A stretch of DNA of 64,000 nucleotides from Pantoea vagans. Lineage in GTDB: Bacteria > Pseudomonadota > Gammaproteobacteria > Enterobacterales > Enterobacteriaceae. This document shows, one piece after another, positions 1-7,977 of the stretch. The first letter of the stretch is position 1; every line of letters begins with the position of its first letter. Position numbers and translations under genes: made by a program. The stretch spans positions 682,001-746,000 of the forward strand of contig NZ_CP011427.1 in assembly GCF_001506165.1 (NCBI RefSeq), in the 5' to 3' direction. Under the pieces are notes generated by a model. The model saw nothing but the letters and a program-made list of their open reading frames with translations, ran no database searches and was not told the DNA's origin.

Positions 1-1266
1 GGGATCAGTTCGGTGTACAACGACAGCCGCTTCTACCCGATGAGTGAAGCGGCAGCGCCGTTAATCGGCATCGTGGGGGCGGACAGCAATGGTCTGAATG
101 GACTGGAAAAAGGCTTTGATCATGTGTTGCAGGGGGAACCCGGCAAAGAGGTTTATCGTCAGGATGGCGATGGCCATATCATTTCGATGATCGACTACGA
201 TCCGCCTAAGCAGCCGCCCACGGTGCAGCTGAGTATCGATAAATTTGACCAGTTCACGCTCTACAGCAAACTGCGCGATGGCGTGCTGTTGAACAAAGCT
301 GACTCGGGTGCGGCGGTGTTGATCAAAATCGATACCGGAGAAATTTTAGGGATGGCGTCATACCCGTCGTTCAACCCTAACAACTACGAAAACGCCACGC
401 CTGCGCAGATGCGCAACACGGCGATCAATGACAGCTATGAACCCGGATCAACGGTGAAACCGCTGGTGGTGCTGGAAGGACTGGAGCGACATTTGATTCG
501 CCCGGATTCGGTGCTGGATACCTCGCCTTATACGGTCAACGGCCACTTGATTCGTGACGTGGGCCACTGGCCGCGCCTCACAGTGACCGGCATCCTGCAG
601 AAATCGAGTGATACCGGAGCGTCCCATATTGCGTTAGCGATGCCCGCTGATGCGCTGGTCAACACCTATCAGGCATTTGGTTTGGGTAAACCGACTGGAT
701 TAGGGCTGACTGGCGAAAGCGTGGGCTATTTCCCTGCGCATCGTCAGCGCTGGGCCGATATCGAACGCGCAACCTTTGCCTTTGGCTACGGATTGCGTGT
801 TACGCCGCTGCAAATCGCACGTGAGTACGCCACGCTGGGCAGTTATGGCATCTATCGTCCGCTCTCGATTACCAAAGTGACGCCACCGGTGGTGGGCACG
901 CAGGTGGCGAATCCGGTAACGGCGGAAATTGTTGTTCACATGATGGAGAGTGACGTGCTGCCCGGCGGTTCAGGATTGCGTGCTAACGTGCCGGGCTATC
1001 GTCTGGCGACCAAAACCGGTACCGCTGAAAAGATGGGGCCGAGTGGCAAATATGATGGCGGCTATGTCAACTACACCGCAGGCGTGGCTCCCGCCAGCCA
1101 TCCGGAAGTAGCGCTGGTGGTGATCGTGAACCATCCCACTGCGGGTGACCACTTCGGGGGAACCGTGGCGGCACCGATTTTCGGCAATATCATGGGGCCG
1201 GTGCTGAAGCACATGAACATCGCACCTGATGCGATTTACAACAAGCCACCTTCGGATAAATCTTAG
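1..1266 (+). CDS. FtsI-like class B penicillin-binding protein, 3' part (second PBP3)
   Basis: The reading frame is open from base 1, so the 5' end lies outside the window; a GTG at 13 is internal and not the true start. The visible roughly 420 residues match the transpeptidase part of FtsI (PBP3), which cross-links septal peptidoglycan in the periplasm. Counting from base 13, the catalytic motif STVK is at residues 146-149 and KTG at 334-336. The middle motif, SSN in E. coli FtsI, reads SSD here (198-200; codons TCG AGT GAT). The C-terminus is conserved up to a family-like end, followed by tandem stops TAG TAA. It is not in the division cluster: omrA follows. This suggests a paralogue of FtsI, comparable to PBP3SAL of Salmonella, rather than the housekeeping copy. 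Family assignment is firm; paralogue status is inference from context. Confidence 0.88.
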   Translation, partial: GISSVYNDSRFYPMSEAAAPLIGIVGADSNGLNGLEKGFDHVLQGEPGKEVYRQDGDGHIISMIDYDPPKQPPTVQLSIDKFDQFTLYSKLRDGVLLNKADSGAAVLIKIDTGEILGMASYPSFNPNNYENATPAQMRNTAINDSYEPGSTVKPLVVLEGLERHLIRPDSVLDTSPYTVNGHLIRDVGHWPRLTVTGILQKSSDTGASHIALAMPADALVNTYQAFGLGKPTGLGLTGESVGYFPAHRQRWADIERATFAFGYGLRVTPLQIAREYATLGSYGIYRPLSITKVTPPVVGTQVANPVTAEIVVHMMESDVLPGGSGLRANVPGYRLATKTGTAEKMGPSGKYDGGYVNYTAGVAPASHPEVALVVIVNHPTAGDHFGGTVAAPIFGNIMGPVLKHMNIAPDAIYNKPPSDKS

Positions 1267-1378
1267 TAAAATCAGGATGTAACTGCACAGTCTTGCTTTT
1301 CACACCTCGTTGCATTTCGCCGAACTCGGTTGCGATTTGCGGCTGTTCTCTTTCACTGCTTTCGGCGACGATGAAAGT

Positions 1379-1488
1379 CCCAGAGGTATTGATGGGTGTG
1401 ATGAGCGGCTGCTGCGGCAGCGATACCTGTCTTCAGGTATTCACCCTGTTCTGTTGCACCGACCCACGCAGATGCGTGGGTTTTTTTT
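1379..1488 (+). ncRNA. omrA: OmrA/OmrB-type small RNA
   Basis: The 5' end carries CCCAGAGGTATTGAT, the conserved pairing region of E. coli OmrA and OmrB. The 3' end is a strong intrinsic terminator: stem CCCACGC/GCGTGGG with an ATCTGC-like loop followed by eight T. In E. coli, omrA and omrB lie between aas and galR. Here aas also lies downstream, although about 16 kb away because two efflux operons intervene. The family represses outer-membrane protein and curli-regulator mRNAs with Hfq under OmpR control. The middle (about 1395-1450) is longer than in E. coli, giving about 110 nt against 88, and has two extra small hairpins. Only one copy is present. No clear OmpR site was recognised upstream, and I see nothing else in 1489-1691 except the start region of the next gene. 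Confidence 0.87.
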
Positions 1489-1691
1489 GTCTTAAATTTA
1501 CCGGCACGCGAACTCGCTCACACCTCTTGTCTGAGTCTTAACACTTCCCCAGCAACATAAAAATATCTCGCCGTGTAACCTATATTCAACGCACCGCGAT
1601 GCCGCATTCCATTTCGGTTCGCCAGCCCTGGGCCGTGTTGGTAGCACGGTGCTGGGGCGTATTAATTTGTTATTCGTTGAGGACATCAGTG

Positions 1692-1880
1692 ATGCCAAAA
1701 ACCAAAGACTGCACCCCGAAAGGGGAAGGCCGCTCCTCGGCGTTTCAGTTACGTATTCATCCTGAGTTGCACGAGCAACTGCGCGAAGTCACCGAAGATG
1801 ACAACATCACCCTGTCATGCTGGCTGAAAGATCTGGCCCGGCGGGAATTGCGCCGTAGAGGGATTGAGCCGAAAGGTTAG
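1692..1880 (+). CDS. Small ribbon-helix-helix domain protein
   Basis: This is a 62-residue protein. The ATG at 1692 is chosen because GAGG (1679-1682) sits nine bases upstream, and the conserved-looking part starts only after that. The segment around residues 17-55 (SAFQLRIHPELHEQL..., then a polar turn, then SCWLKDLARREL) has the beta-strand plus two-helix pattern of ribbon-helix-helix (Arc/CopG/HicB C-terminal type) DNA-binding domains. Such proteins are usually small repressors or antitoxins. No toxin gene adjoins it: upstream is omrA, downstream a REPIN-like repeat and then the first efflux operon. It might regulate that operon, but this is only positional inference. The specific family is not certain. 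Confidence 0.6.
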   Translation: MPKTKDCTPKGEGRSSAFQLRIHPELHEQLREVTEDDNITLSCWLKDLARRELRRRGIEPKG

Positions 1881-1902
1881 CGGCGAGATTTATCACTTGA
1901 AT

Positions 1903-1964
1903 GTAGCGGCGCGATTTATCGCGCGTTGTTCACCCAAGAGACACGCCATTCATTGCGCCGCTAC
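1903..1964. repeat. REPIN-like palindromic repeat
   Basis: A perfect 10-bp inverted repeat, GTAGCGGCGC (1903-1912) and GCGCCGCTAC (1955-1964), flanks an inner hairpin GCGCGA-TTTA-TCGCGC (1909-1924). It resembles the paired-hairpin repeats seen elsewhere in this window near 17.6, 21.1, 43.4 and 48.4 kb. It sits between the small RHH gene and the first efflux operon. Confidence 0.6.
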
Positions 1965-2036
1965 CCTTCCGCAATCATCATCAAAAAACCGCAAAAAGCT
2001 AAATTCCACAGCCATTTAAGGCACGAAAGGTTTACC

Positions 2037-2129
2037 ATTTTCCTTTGGAAAATATATTTTACGCAACCTTAACAACCCCGCTCGCTTCCGCTCCCTACAA
2101 TGCCATTTTGAGTCATTACATTCGTGACT
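2037..2129 (+). promoter_or_regulatory. Candidate operator region of the first RND operon
   Basis: Two inverted repeats lie in the AT-rich DNA ahead of the adaptor gene. One is ATTTTCC-TTT-GGAAAAT (2037-2053). The other is AGTCA (2111-2115) with TGACT (2125-2129). Dyads in this position are typical repressor or activator sites of efflux operons, but no AcrR/TetR-type regulator gene is nearby and the binding protein is unknown. No convincing -35/-10 pair could be fixed. Confidence 0.35.
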
Positions 2130-2157
2130 ATTTCCCTCCTATCGTTAGAGAAAAACT

Positions 2158-3294
2158 ATGCGCCTGAAACTTCTTTCTGCCAGCGTGGTGTTTTTACTGG
2201 CAGCCTGCGACCAGGGCGGAGCTAAGCCCGCTGCAACGGCCACTCCCCAAGTGGGGGTGATCACCCTGAAATCTGAGCCTGTCACTTTAGTCACCCAGTT
2301 ACCTGGCCGTACCACCGCCGTGCGAACCGCACAGGTGCGTCCTCAGGTCAGTGGTGTCATCCAAAAAATTCTTTTCACTGAAGGTGGAGAAGTGAAAGAG
2401 GGGCAGCCGCTGTATCAAATCGATCCGGCCACCTACAAAGCCACCTACGACAAAGCGATGGCAACCTGGCAAAACGATGCCATGGTAGCGAAGCGCTACC
2501 AACCCTTAGCGGCTGCCCATGCGATCAGTCAGCAAACCTACGATGATGCGGTAGCGGCAGAGCGCGAAGCCAAGGCCGATGTCGAAACCGCCAAAGTGAA
2601 CCTCGACTACACGCTGGTGAAAGCACCGATTTCGGGCCATATCAGCCGTTCGATTTACACCGCCGGTGCGCTGGTAACCAGTGGGCAGAGTGACTACCTT
2701 GCCACCATCACCCAGCTCAACCCGATGTATGTGGATGTCAGTGAGTCGGCCACCGATCTGTTGCGTATGCGCCGGGCGCTCGCCGAAGGCAAGATTGCTA
2801 AAGTGGATGACAACACCGCTGCGGTTCGTCTGTCGCTGGAAGATAACAGCCAATACGATCAGCAGGGCAAACTGGCGTTCTCCGAAGTGAACGTCGATAC
2901 CACCACCGGCACTGTGGTGCTGCGTGCCGTGTTCCCGAATCCACAAAACGAATTGCTGCCGGGGATGTACGTACACGCCAGCTTCCCACAGGGCATCCAG
3001 CAGCAGGGCATTTTGCTGCCGCCTGAATCGCTGATGCATGACAGTAAAGGCCAGCCCTATGTCTACGTGGTGAAAAGCGATAACACCATCGACCAGCGCA
3101 CCATCCAGACCGGTGAAATGGTCAAGGGTGAATGGCTGGTGACGGGCGGCCTGAAGGAAGGTGAAAATGTGGTGGTGAACAACTTACAGGGTGTGCGTAG
3201 CGGAGTGAAAGTCACCACTACTGCCGCGAACACCAATGACACCCCGCCAGCCAATGCCGTTAGTCTCTCGATGACTGACGCTGCGGCACAATAA
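2158..3294 (+). CDS. RND efflux periplasmic adaptor (AcrA/MexA type), lipoprotein
   Basis: This 378-residue membrane-fusion protein should bridge the inner-membrane pump and outer-membrane channel of the first operon. A lipoprotein signal ends at LLAAC with Cys17. The lipoyl/barrel-sandwich halves flank an alpha-helical hairpin (residues about 95-150), with the family-typical 'VKAPISG' strand after the hairpin and a 'LLPGMYV' beta-barrel segment near 265. It is followed after nine bases by the pump gene and then an outer-membrane factor, so all three parts are encoded together. EefABC of Enterobacter/Klebsiella and AcrAB/AcrEF are plausible relatives; the exact orthologue could not be fixed without a search. 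Confidence 0.9.
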   Translation: MRLKLLSASVVFLLAACDQGGAKPAATATPQVGVITLKSEPVTLVTQLPGRTTAVRTAQVRPQVSGVIQKILFTEGGEVKEGQPLYQIDPATYKATYDKAMATWQNDAMVAKRYQPLAAAHAISQQTYDDAVAAEREAKADVETAKVNLDYTLVKAPISGHISRSIYTAGALVTSGQSDYLATITQLNPMYVDVSESATDLLRMRRALAEGKIAKVDDNTAAVRLSLEDNSQYDQQGKLAFSEVNVDTTTGTVVLRAVFPNPQNELLPGMYVHASFPQGIQQQGILLPPESLMHDSKGQPYVYVVKSDNTIDQRTIQTGEMVKGEWLVTGGLKEGENVVVNNLQGVRSGVKVTTTAANTNDTPPANAVSLSMTDAAAQ

Positions 3295-3303
3295 GGGGGC
3301 GTC

Positions 3304-6300
3304 ATGTCTAAGTTTTTCATTGAACGCCCAATATTCGCGTGGGTCATCGCGATTATTGTGATGCTGGTGGGTGCTATTGCGGCCATCAGCCTGCCCGTTA
3401 ACCAGTATCCCAATATCTCGCCGCCAGCGGTGTCGATCTCCGTGACCTATCCAGGCGCGAGCGCCGAAACCACGCAAAATACCGTGGTGCAGGTCATCGA
3501 GCAGCAGTTAAACGGTCTGGATGGCCTGCGTTATCTGGAGTCGAGCAGCGCCTCGGACGGCAGTGCGCAGATCATTGCCACCTTTAACCAAGGGATCAAC
3601 CCGGATATCGCGCAGGTGCAGGTGCAGGACCGCGTCTCACTGGCGGAATCACAGTTACCCAGCACGGTAACCGATCAGGGTATCCGTATCCGTAAGTACC
3701 AGAAAAACTTCATGATGGTTATCGGGCTGATCTCCAAAGATGGCAAGCTAACCAACGGCGATTTGGCCGACATGCTGGTATCAAAACTGGAAGACCCGAT
3801 CTCGCGTACGCCTGGCGTCGGTGACTTCATGGTGCTCGGCTCGGAATACGCCATGCGTATCTGGCTCGATCCGGCCAAGTTGTACAAATACAACCTGATG
3901 CCGAGCGATGTCTCGACGGCGATTGATAATCAGAACGTGCAGGTCTCCTCCGGTTCACTCGGCGGTTTGCCAACCATTCAGGGCGCGAAAAGCCAGGCGA
4001 CGATTCTCGGTAAAACCCGTTTCACCACGGTGAAACAGTTCGAGAACGTGCTGTTGAAGGTCAATACCGATGGTTCACAGGTGCGTCTGAAAGATGTCGC
4101 CAGCGTAGCGCTCGGGCCGCAGACCTACGGCATTGATGCCACCATGAACGGCAAACCGGCTGCGGGTATCGCCTTGCGTCTCGCCACCGGGGCGAATGAA
4201 CTGGATACCGCGAAAGCGGTGCGCCAGACCATTGCCGATCTGAAAGATGCCCTGCCGGATAACGTTGAAATTCAGTATCCGTACGACACTTCTCCGGTGG
4301 TCAGTGCTTCGATTGAAGAAGTGGTGAAAACGCTGATCGAAGCGGTCATCCTGGTGTTCTTCGTGATGCTGATCTTCCTGCAGAACCTGCGTGCCACGCT
4401 GATCACCACTCTGGTGGTGCCTGTGGTGCTGCTCGGTACCTTTGGCGTGCTGGCGGCATTCGGCTACAGCATCAACACCCTGACGATGTTCGGGATGGTG
4501 CTGGCGATAGGCTTGCTGGTGGATGATGCCATCGTGGTGGTGGAAAACGTCGAGCGTGTGATGCATGAAGAGCATCTCGACCCGAAAACCGCCACCATCA
4601 AATCGATGCAGCAGATTCAGGGCGCGCTCTTTGGTATCGCGCTGGTGCTGTCAGCGGTGCTGCTGCCGATGGCGTTCTTCTCCGGCTCTACCGGGGTGAT
4701 CTACCGTCAGTTCTCCATCACCATTGTGTCGGCGATGGCGCTGTCGGTGATCATGGCCTTGATCTTCACCCCTGCGCTCTGCGCCACATTGCTGAAAGCC
4801 AGCTCCGCCGAGCATAAAACCACTGGCTTTGCGGGCTGGTTTAACCGCAAGTTTGATAGCGGCGCGATGCACTACACGCGCGGCGTCAGCAAGGTGATTT
4901 CCCGTCGCGGCCTGTTCCTGGTGATCTACCTGGTGATCGTCGGCGTGACGGGCTTTTTGTTCACCCGCGTCCCCACCACCTTCCTGCCGGGCGAGGATCA
5001 GGGGCTAATGATGGTGCAGATGACGCTGCCGGTGAACTCATCATCCCAGCGTACTCAGCAGGTGATCAACGACCTGAATGATTATCTGCAGAAGAACGAA
5101 GCCTCCGTGGTCACCACCACCTTTGGTGTAGCGGGCTTTAACTTTGCCGGTCGCGGTCAAAGTAACGCCATGGCCTTTGTGCGTCTGAAAGACTGGAGCG
5201 ACCGTACCCACAGCGGGCAAAGCGTGCAGGATTTGGCAAATCGGGTGATGGCGCACTTTGCCAACTATAAGAACGCCAAAATCTTCGCCATGGTGCCGCC
5301 TGCGGTGATGGAGTTGGGTAACGCCACCGGTTTCGATCTCTATCTGCAGGATACCGGCGTGCATACCCATCAGCAGATGATGGATGCCACCCACCAGCTG
5401 GTGGATCTGGCCAACAAAGATCCGCATCTGACACAGGTGCGCATGAATGGTCTGGAAGATGAACCGCAGTATCAACTGGAAATTAATGACGAGCGCGCCA
5501 GTGCGCTTGGCCTCAGTATGACCGACATCAACAACACGCTCTCCGTGGCATGGGGATCGAGTTATATCGATCAGTTCATGTACGGCGGCCGTGTGAAAGA
5601 GGTCTATCTGATGGGTAAAGCGGACTCACGCGTGACACCATCCGATCTCAATAAATGGTACTTCCGCAATAGCAGCGGCACCATGGTGCCATTCTCCGCC
5701 TTTGCCTCAGGCAAATGGGTGTATGGCTCGCCGCACTTTGAACGCTTTAACGGCTTAACCTCGGAAGAGATCCTTGGATCCCCTGCACCTGGCCAGAGTA
5801 CCGGCGAAGCGATGAAGGCGGTTGAGCAGTTAGCGAAACAGCTGCCAAAAGGCTTCCGCGTGCAGTGGTACGGCATCTCTTATGAGGAGCAGGCCTCCGG
5901 TAACCAGACCACCCAGTTGTACATCATTTCGATTCTGGTGGTGTTCCTGTGTCTGGCGGCATTGTACGAGAGCTGGTCGATTCCGTTCTCGGTGATCATG
6001 GTGGTGCCGCTGGGCATCCTCGGCACCATCAGTGCGGTGCTGCTGCGTGGTTTGCAGAACGATGTGTTCTTCCAGGTGGGGCTGCTCACCACGGTGGGGC
6101 TGGCGGCGAAAAACGCCATCCTAATCGTCGAGTTCGCCAAAGAGCTGCACGAACGTGAAGGTAAAACGCTGGTAGAAGCGGCGGTGGAGGCGGCCAGGCT
6201 GCGTATCCGTCCGATTATCATGACCTCGATGGCGTTTATTCTCGGCGTGTTGCCGCTGACCATTTCCAACGGGGCAGGGGCGGGTAGCCAGCACTCGATT

Positions 6301-6438
6301 GGTACGGCGGTAGCGGGCGGGATGATCACCGCGACCTTCCTCGCCATCTTCTTTGTACCCATGTTCTATGTGGTGGTGTCGCAGTTCTTCTCCCGTAAGA
6401 AAAAAGCATCCGCAGAGGTGACAACTCATGAATCTTAA
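3304..6438 (+). CDS. RND multidrug efflux pump, AcrB/HAE1 family
   Basis: This 1044-residue inner-membrane, proton-driven drug exporter is close to the AcrB length (1049). The N-terminus MSKFFIERPIFAWVIA is the standard first transmembrane segment. The proton-relay residues are present: Asp407 and Asp408 in [17 protein letters not shown], Lys936 in LAAKNAILIVEF, and an Arg shortly after in the RIRPIIMTS segment. The two halves with large periplasmic loops are complete and no frameshift is seen. An SD-like AGGGGG precedes the ATG, and the stop overlaps the start of the outer-membrane factor gene by 11 bases, which implies coupled translation. As an AcrB-type homotrimer it should export hydrophobic or amphiphilic compounds; the substrate range cannot be read from sequence. 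Confidence 0.95.
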   Translation: MSKFFIERPIFAWVIAIIVMLVGAIAAISLPVNQYPNISPPAVSISVTYPGASAETTQNTVVQVIEQQLNGLDGLRYLESSSASDGSAQIIATFNQGINPDIAQVQVQDRVSLAESQLPSTVTDQGIRIRKYQKNFMMVIGLISKDGKLTNGDLADMLVSKLEDPISRTPGVGDFMVLGSEYAMRIWLDPAKLYKYNLMPSDVSTAIDNQNVQVSSGSLGGLPTIQGAKSQATILGKTRFTTVKQFENVLLKVNTDGSQVRLKDVASVALGPQTYGIDATMNGKPAAGIALRLATGANELDTAKAVRQTIADLKDALPDNVEIQYPYDTSPVVSASIEEVVKTLIEAVILVFFVMLIFLQNLRATLITTLVVPVVLLGTFGVLAAFGYSINTLTMFGMVLAIGLLVDDAIVVVENVERVMHEEHLDPKTATIKSMQQIQGALFGIALVLSAVLLPMAFFSGSTGVIYRQFSITIVSAMALSVIMALIFTPALCATLLKASSAEHKTTGFAGWFNRKFDSGAMHYTRGVSKVISRRGLFLVIYLVIVGVTGFLFTRVPTTFLPGEDQGLMMVQMTLPVNSSSQRTQQVINDLNDYLQKNEASVVTTTFGVAGFNFAGRGQSNAMAFVRLKDWSDRTHSGQSVQDLANRVMAHFANYKNAKIFAMVPPAVMELGNATGFDLYLQDTGVHTHQQMMDATHQLVDLANKDPHLTQVRMNGLEDEPQYQLEINDERASALGLSMTDINNTLSVAWGSSYIDQFMYGGRVKEVYLMGKADSRVTPSDLNKWYFRNSSGTMVPFSAFASGKWVYGSPHFERFNGLTSEEILGSPAPGQSTGEAMKAVEQLAKQLPKGFRVQWYGISYEEQASGNQTTQLYIISILVVFLCLAALYESWSIPFSVIMVVPLGILGTISAVLLRGLQNDVFFQVGLLTTVGLAAKNAILIVEFAKELHEREGKTLVEAAVEAARLRIRPIIMTSMAFILGVLPLTISNGAGAGSQHSIGTAVAGGMITATFLAIFFVPMFYVVVSQFFSRKKKASAEVTTHES

Positions 6439-7834
6439 TTCTTTCCGAATGGCGCTGTTACCGCTGGCGATGATGCTGGCGGGTTGTACGCTGGCTCCGC
6501 ACTACCAGCGTCCGGCGATGCCAGCCGAGACCGTGGGACATTACGATCAGCCCACGGCGGTAGGCAACGTGGCCGATTTGCCGTGGCAGAACTTCTTCAC
6601 CGATGCCACGCTGCGTAACCTGATTCAGCTGTCACTCGATAACAACCGCGACCTGCGCGTCGCGGCGTTGAATGTGCAGGAAGCACAACAGAGCGTCACG
6701 GTGCAGCGCGCCGCGTTGATGCCATCCATCGATGCCACGGCGAGCCAGACCTCGGCGCATGAACCTGGCAACCTCTACAACACCAAAACCACGGGTCCGG
6801 TGACCTATCATGAGCTGAATGCTGGGCTTGGGGTGACATCCTGGGAGCTGGACTTCTTCGGCCGTCTGCAAAGCTTGCGCGATCAGGCGCAAGAGCAGTA
6901 TCTCTCCACCGCCGCCACCGAGCGCGCCACGCGCATCACGCTGATCTCCGAGGTGGCGACGGCCTGGTTGACGCTGGGCTCTGATAACGATCTGCTGCAT
7001 TTGGCGCAAAACACCGCCAAAAGTCAGCAGGAGTCGTATCGCCTGACGAAACTCAGTTACGACGGCGGCGCCAGCAGCGATCAGGATCTGGCACAGGCAG
7101 AGAGTACGGTACGCGCCGCACAAGCAGACGTCGCCAGCTATACGCGCCAGGTGCGTCAGGATGTGGATGCGCTGCGCCTGCTGGTGGGCACCGATTTGCC
7201 ACCGACACTGCTGTCGCACGCCACGCTGGATGCCAACTGGCAGTTCCCGGCCACGCCGGCTGGATTACCGTCGGATCTGTTAACGCGTCGTCCTGACATC
7301 ATGGCGGCGGAACACACGCTGAAAGCGGCGAATGCCAACATTGGTGCCGCGCGCGCAGCGTTCTTCCCAAGCATCACGCTCACCGCATCGGGAGGATCGA
7401 CCAGCAGCTCACTCGGCAATTTACTCAGTGGCGGCACCGGCGCCTGGTCGTTCGTACCATCAATAAATCTGCCGATTTTTGACGGCGGCAAAAACGAGGC
7501 TAACCTCAATATCGCGCATATTGAGAAACGCATTGAAATTGCTGATTACGAGAAAGCGATCCAGACCGCGTTCAAAGAGGTGAATGATGCGCTGGCCGGG
7601 CAGGATACCTGGCAGGATCAGATGACGGCGCTGCAACAGGAAGTCGGCGCGAATCAGCGTGATTACGACTATTCCGAATTGCGCTTTAAGCAAGGCGTAG
7701 ACAATTATCTCAATGTATTAGTGGCCCAACGATCGCTTTACAGTTCGCAGCAGTCGCTGATTAGCGCGCATCTGGGTCAGTTGAGCCAGAAAATCACCTT
7801 GTATAAAGCACTGGGGGGCGGCTGGAAAGCCTGA
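6428..7834 (+). CDS. Outer-membrane efflux factor of the first RND operon (NodT/OprM family lipoprotein)
   Basis: This is a 468-residue OprM/CmeC-type channel. A lipobox LAGC places the acylated residue at Cys20, followed by the family signature TLAPHYQRPAMP. Two internal repeats of the OEP domain are visible, with the typical 'RRPDIMAAEHTLKAANANIGAARAAFFPSITLTASGG' region given here only by position, about residues 288-325. The ATG at 6428 lies inside the end of the pump gene. An intrinsic terminator at 7924-7950 closes the operon. A dedicated channel means the pump need not use TolC, which is the usual case in Enterobacterales. Confidence 0.93.
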   Translation: MNLNSFRMALLPLAMMLAGCTLAPHYQRPAMPAETVGHYDQPTAVGNVADLPWQNFFTDATLRNLIQLSLDNNRDLRVAALNVQEAQQSVTVQRAALMPSIDATASQTSAHEPGNLYNTKTTGPVTYHELNAGLGVTSWELDFFGRLQSLRDQAQEQYLSTAATERATRITLISEVATAWLTLGSDNDLLHLAQNTAKSQQESYRLTKLSYDGGASSDQDLAQAESTVRAAQADVASYTRQVRQDVDALRLLVGTDLPPTLLSHATLDANWQFPATPAGLPSDLLTRRPDIMAAEHTLKAANANIGAARAAFFPSITLTASGGSTSSSLGNLLSGGTGAWSFVPSINLPIFDGGKNEANLNIAHIEKRIEIADYEKAIQTAFKEVNDALAGQDTWQDQMTALQQEVGANQRDYDYSELRFKQGVDNYLNVLVAQRSLYSSQQSLISAHLGQLSQKITLYKALGGGWKA

Positions 7835-7857
7835 GAGTCTTAACATTACCCTTACGG

Positions 7858-7879
7858 TTTCTCCATGGAAATTCCATGG
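7858..7879. promoter_or_regulatory. Palindrome between the two RND operons
   Basis: CCATGGAAATTCCATGG (7863-7879) has perfect 8-bp arms around one central base. The left part TTTCTCCATG (7858-7867) resembles the first half of the E. coli BaeR box (TTTTTCTCCATNATTGGC), known upstream of mdtA, but the second half does not match. It lies about 100 bases before the second operon's adaptor gene. It could be an operator; the regulator is unknown and baeSR are not in the window. Confidence 0.35.
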
Positions 7880-7923
7880 CACTTCAGTCGATAATACAAG
7901 CAGTGATGATTTTCCTTTGAAAT

Positions 7924-7956
7924 AATCCCCTGACTTAACAGGGGATTTTCCTTTTT
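7924..7956 (+). terminator. Intrinsic terminator after the first RND operon
   Basis: A 9-bp stem, AATCCCCTG (7924-7932) and CAGGGGATT (7939-7947), is followed by a T-rich run. It lies only about 25 bases before the next gene start. Any promoter for the second operon is therefore either upstream of it with read-through, or very compact. Confidence 0.75.
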
Positions 7957-7977
7957 CCTGTTTATCTGAAGAGTCCG

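Noticed and set aside
1692..1880. RHH protein as antitoxin of a toxin-antitoxin pair
   Set aside because: No toxin-like gene adjoins it on either side, so only the domain call is kept.
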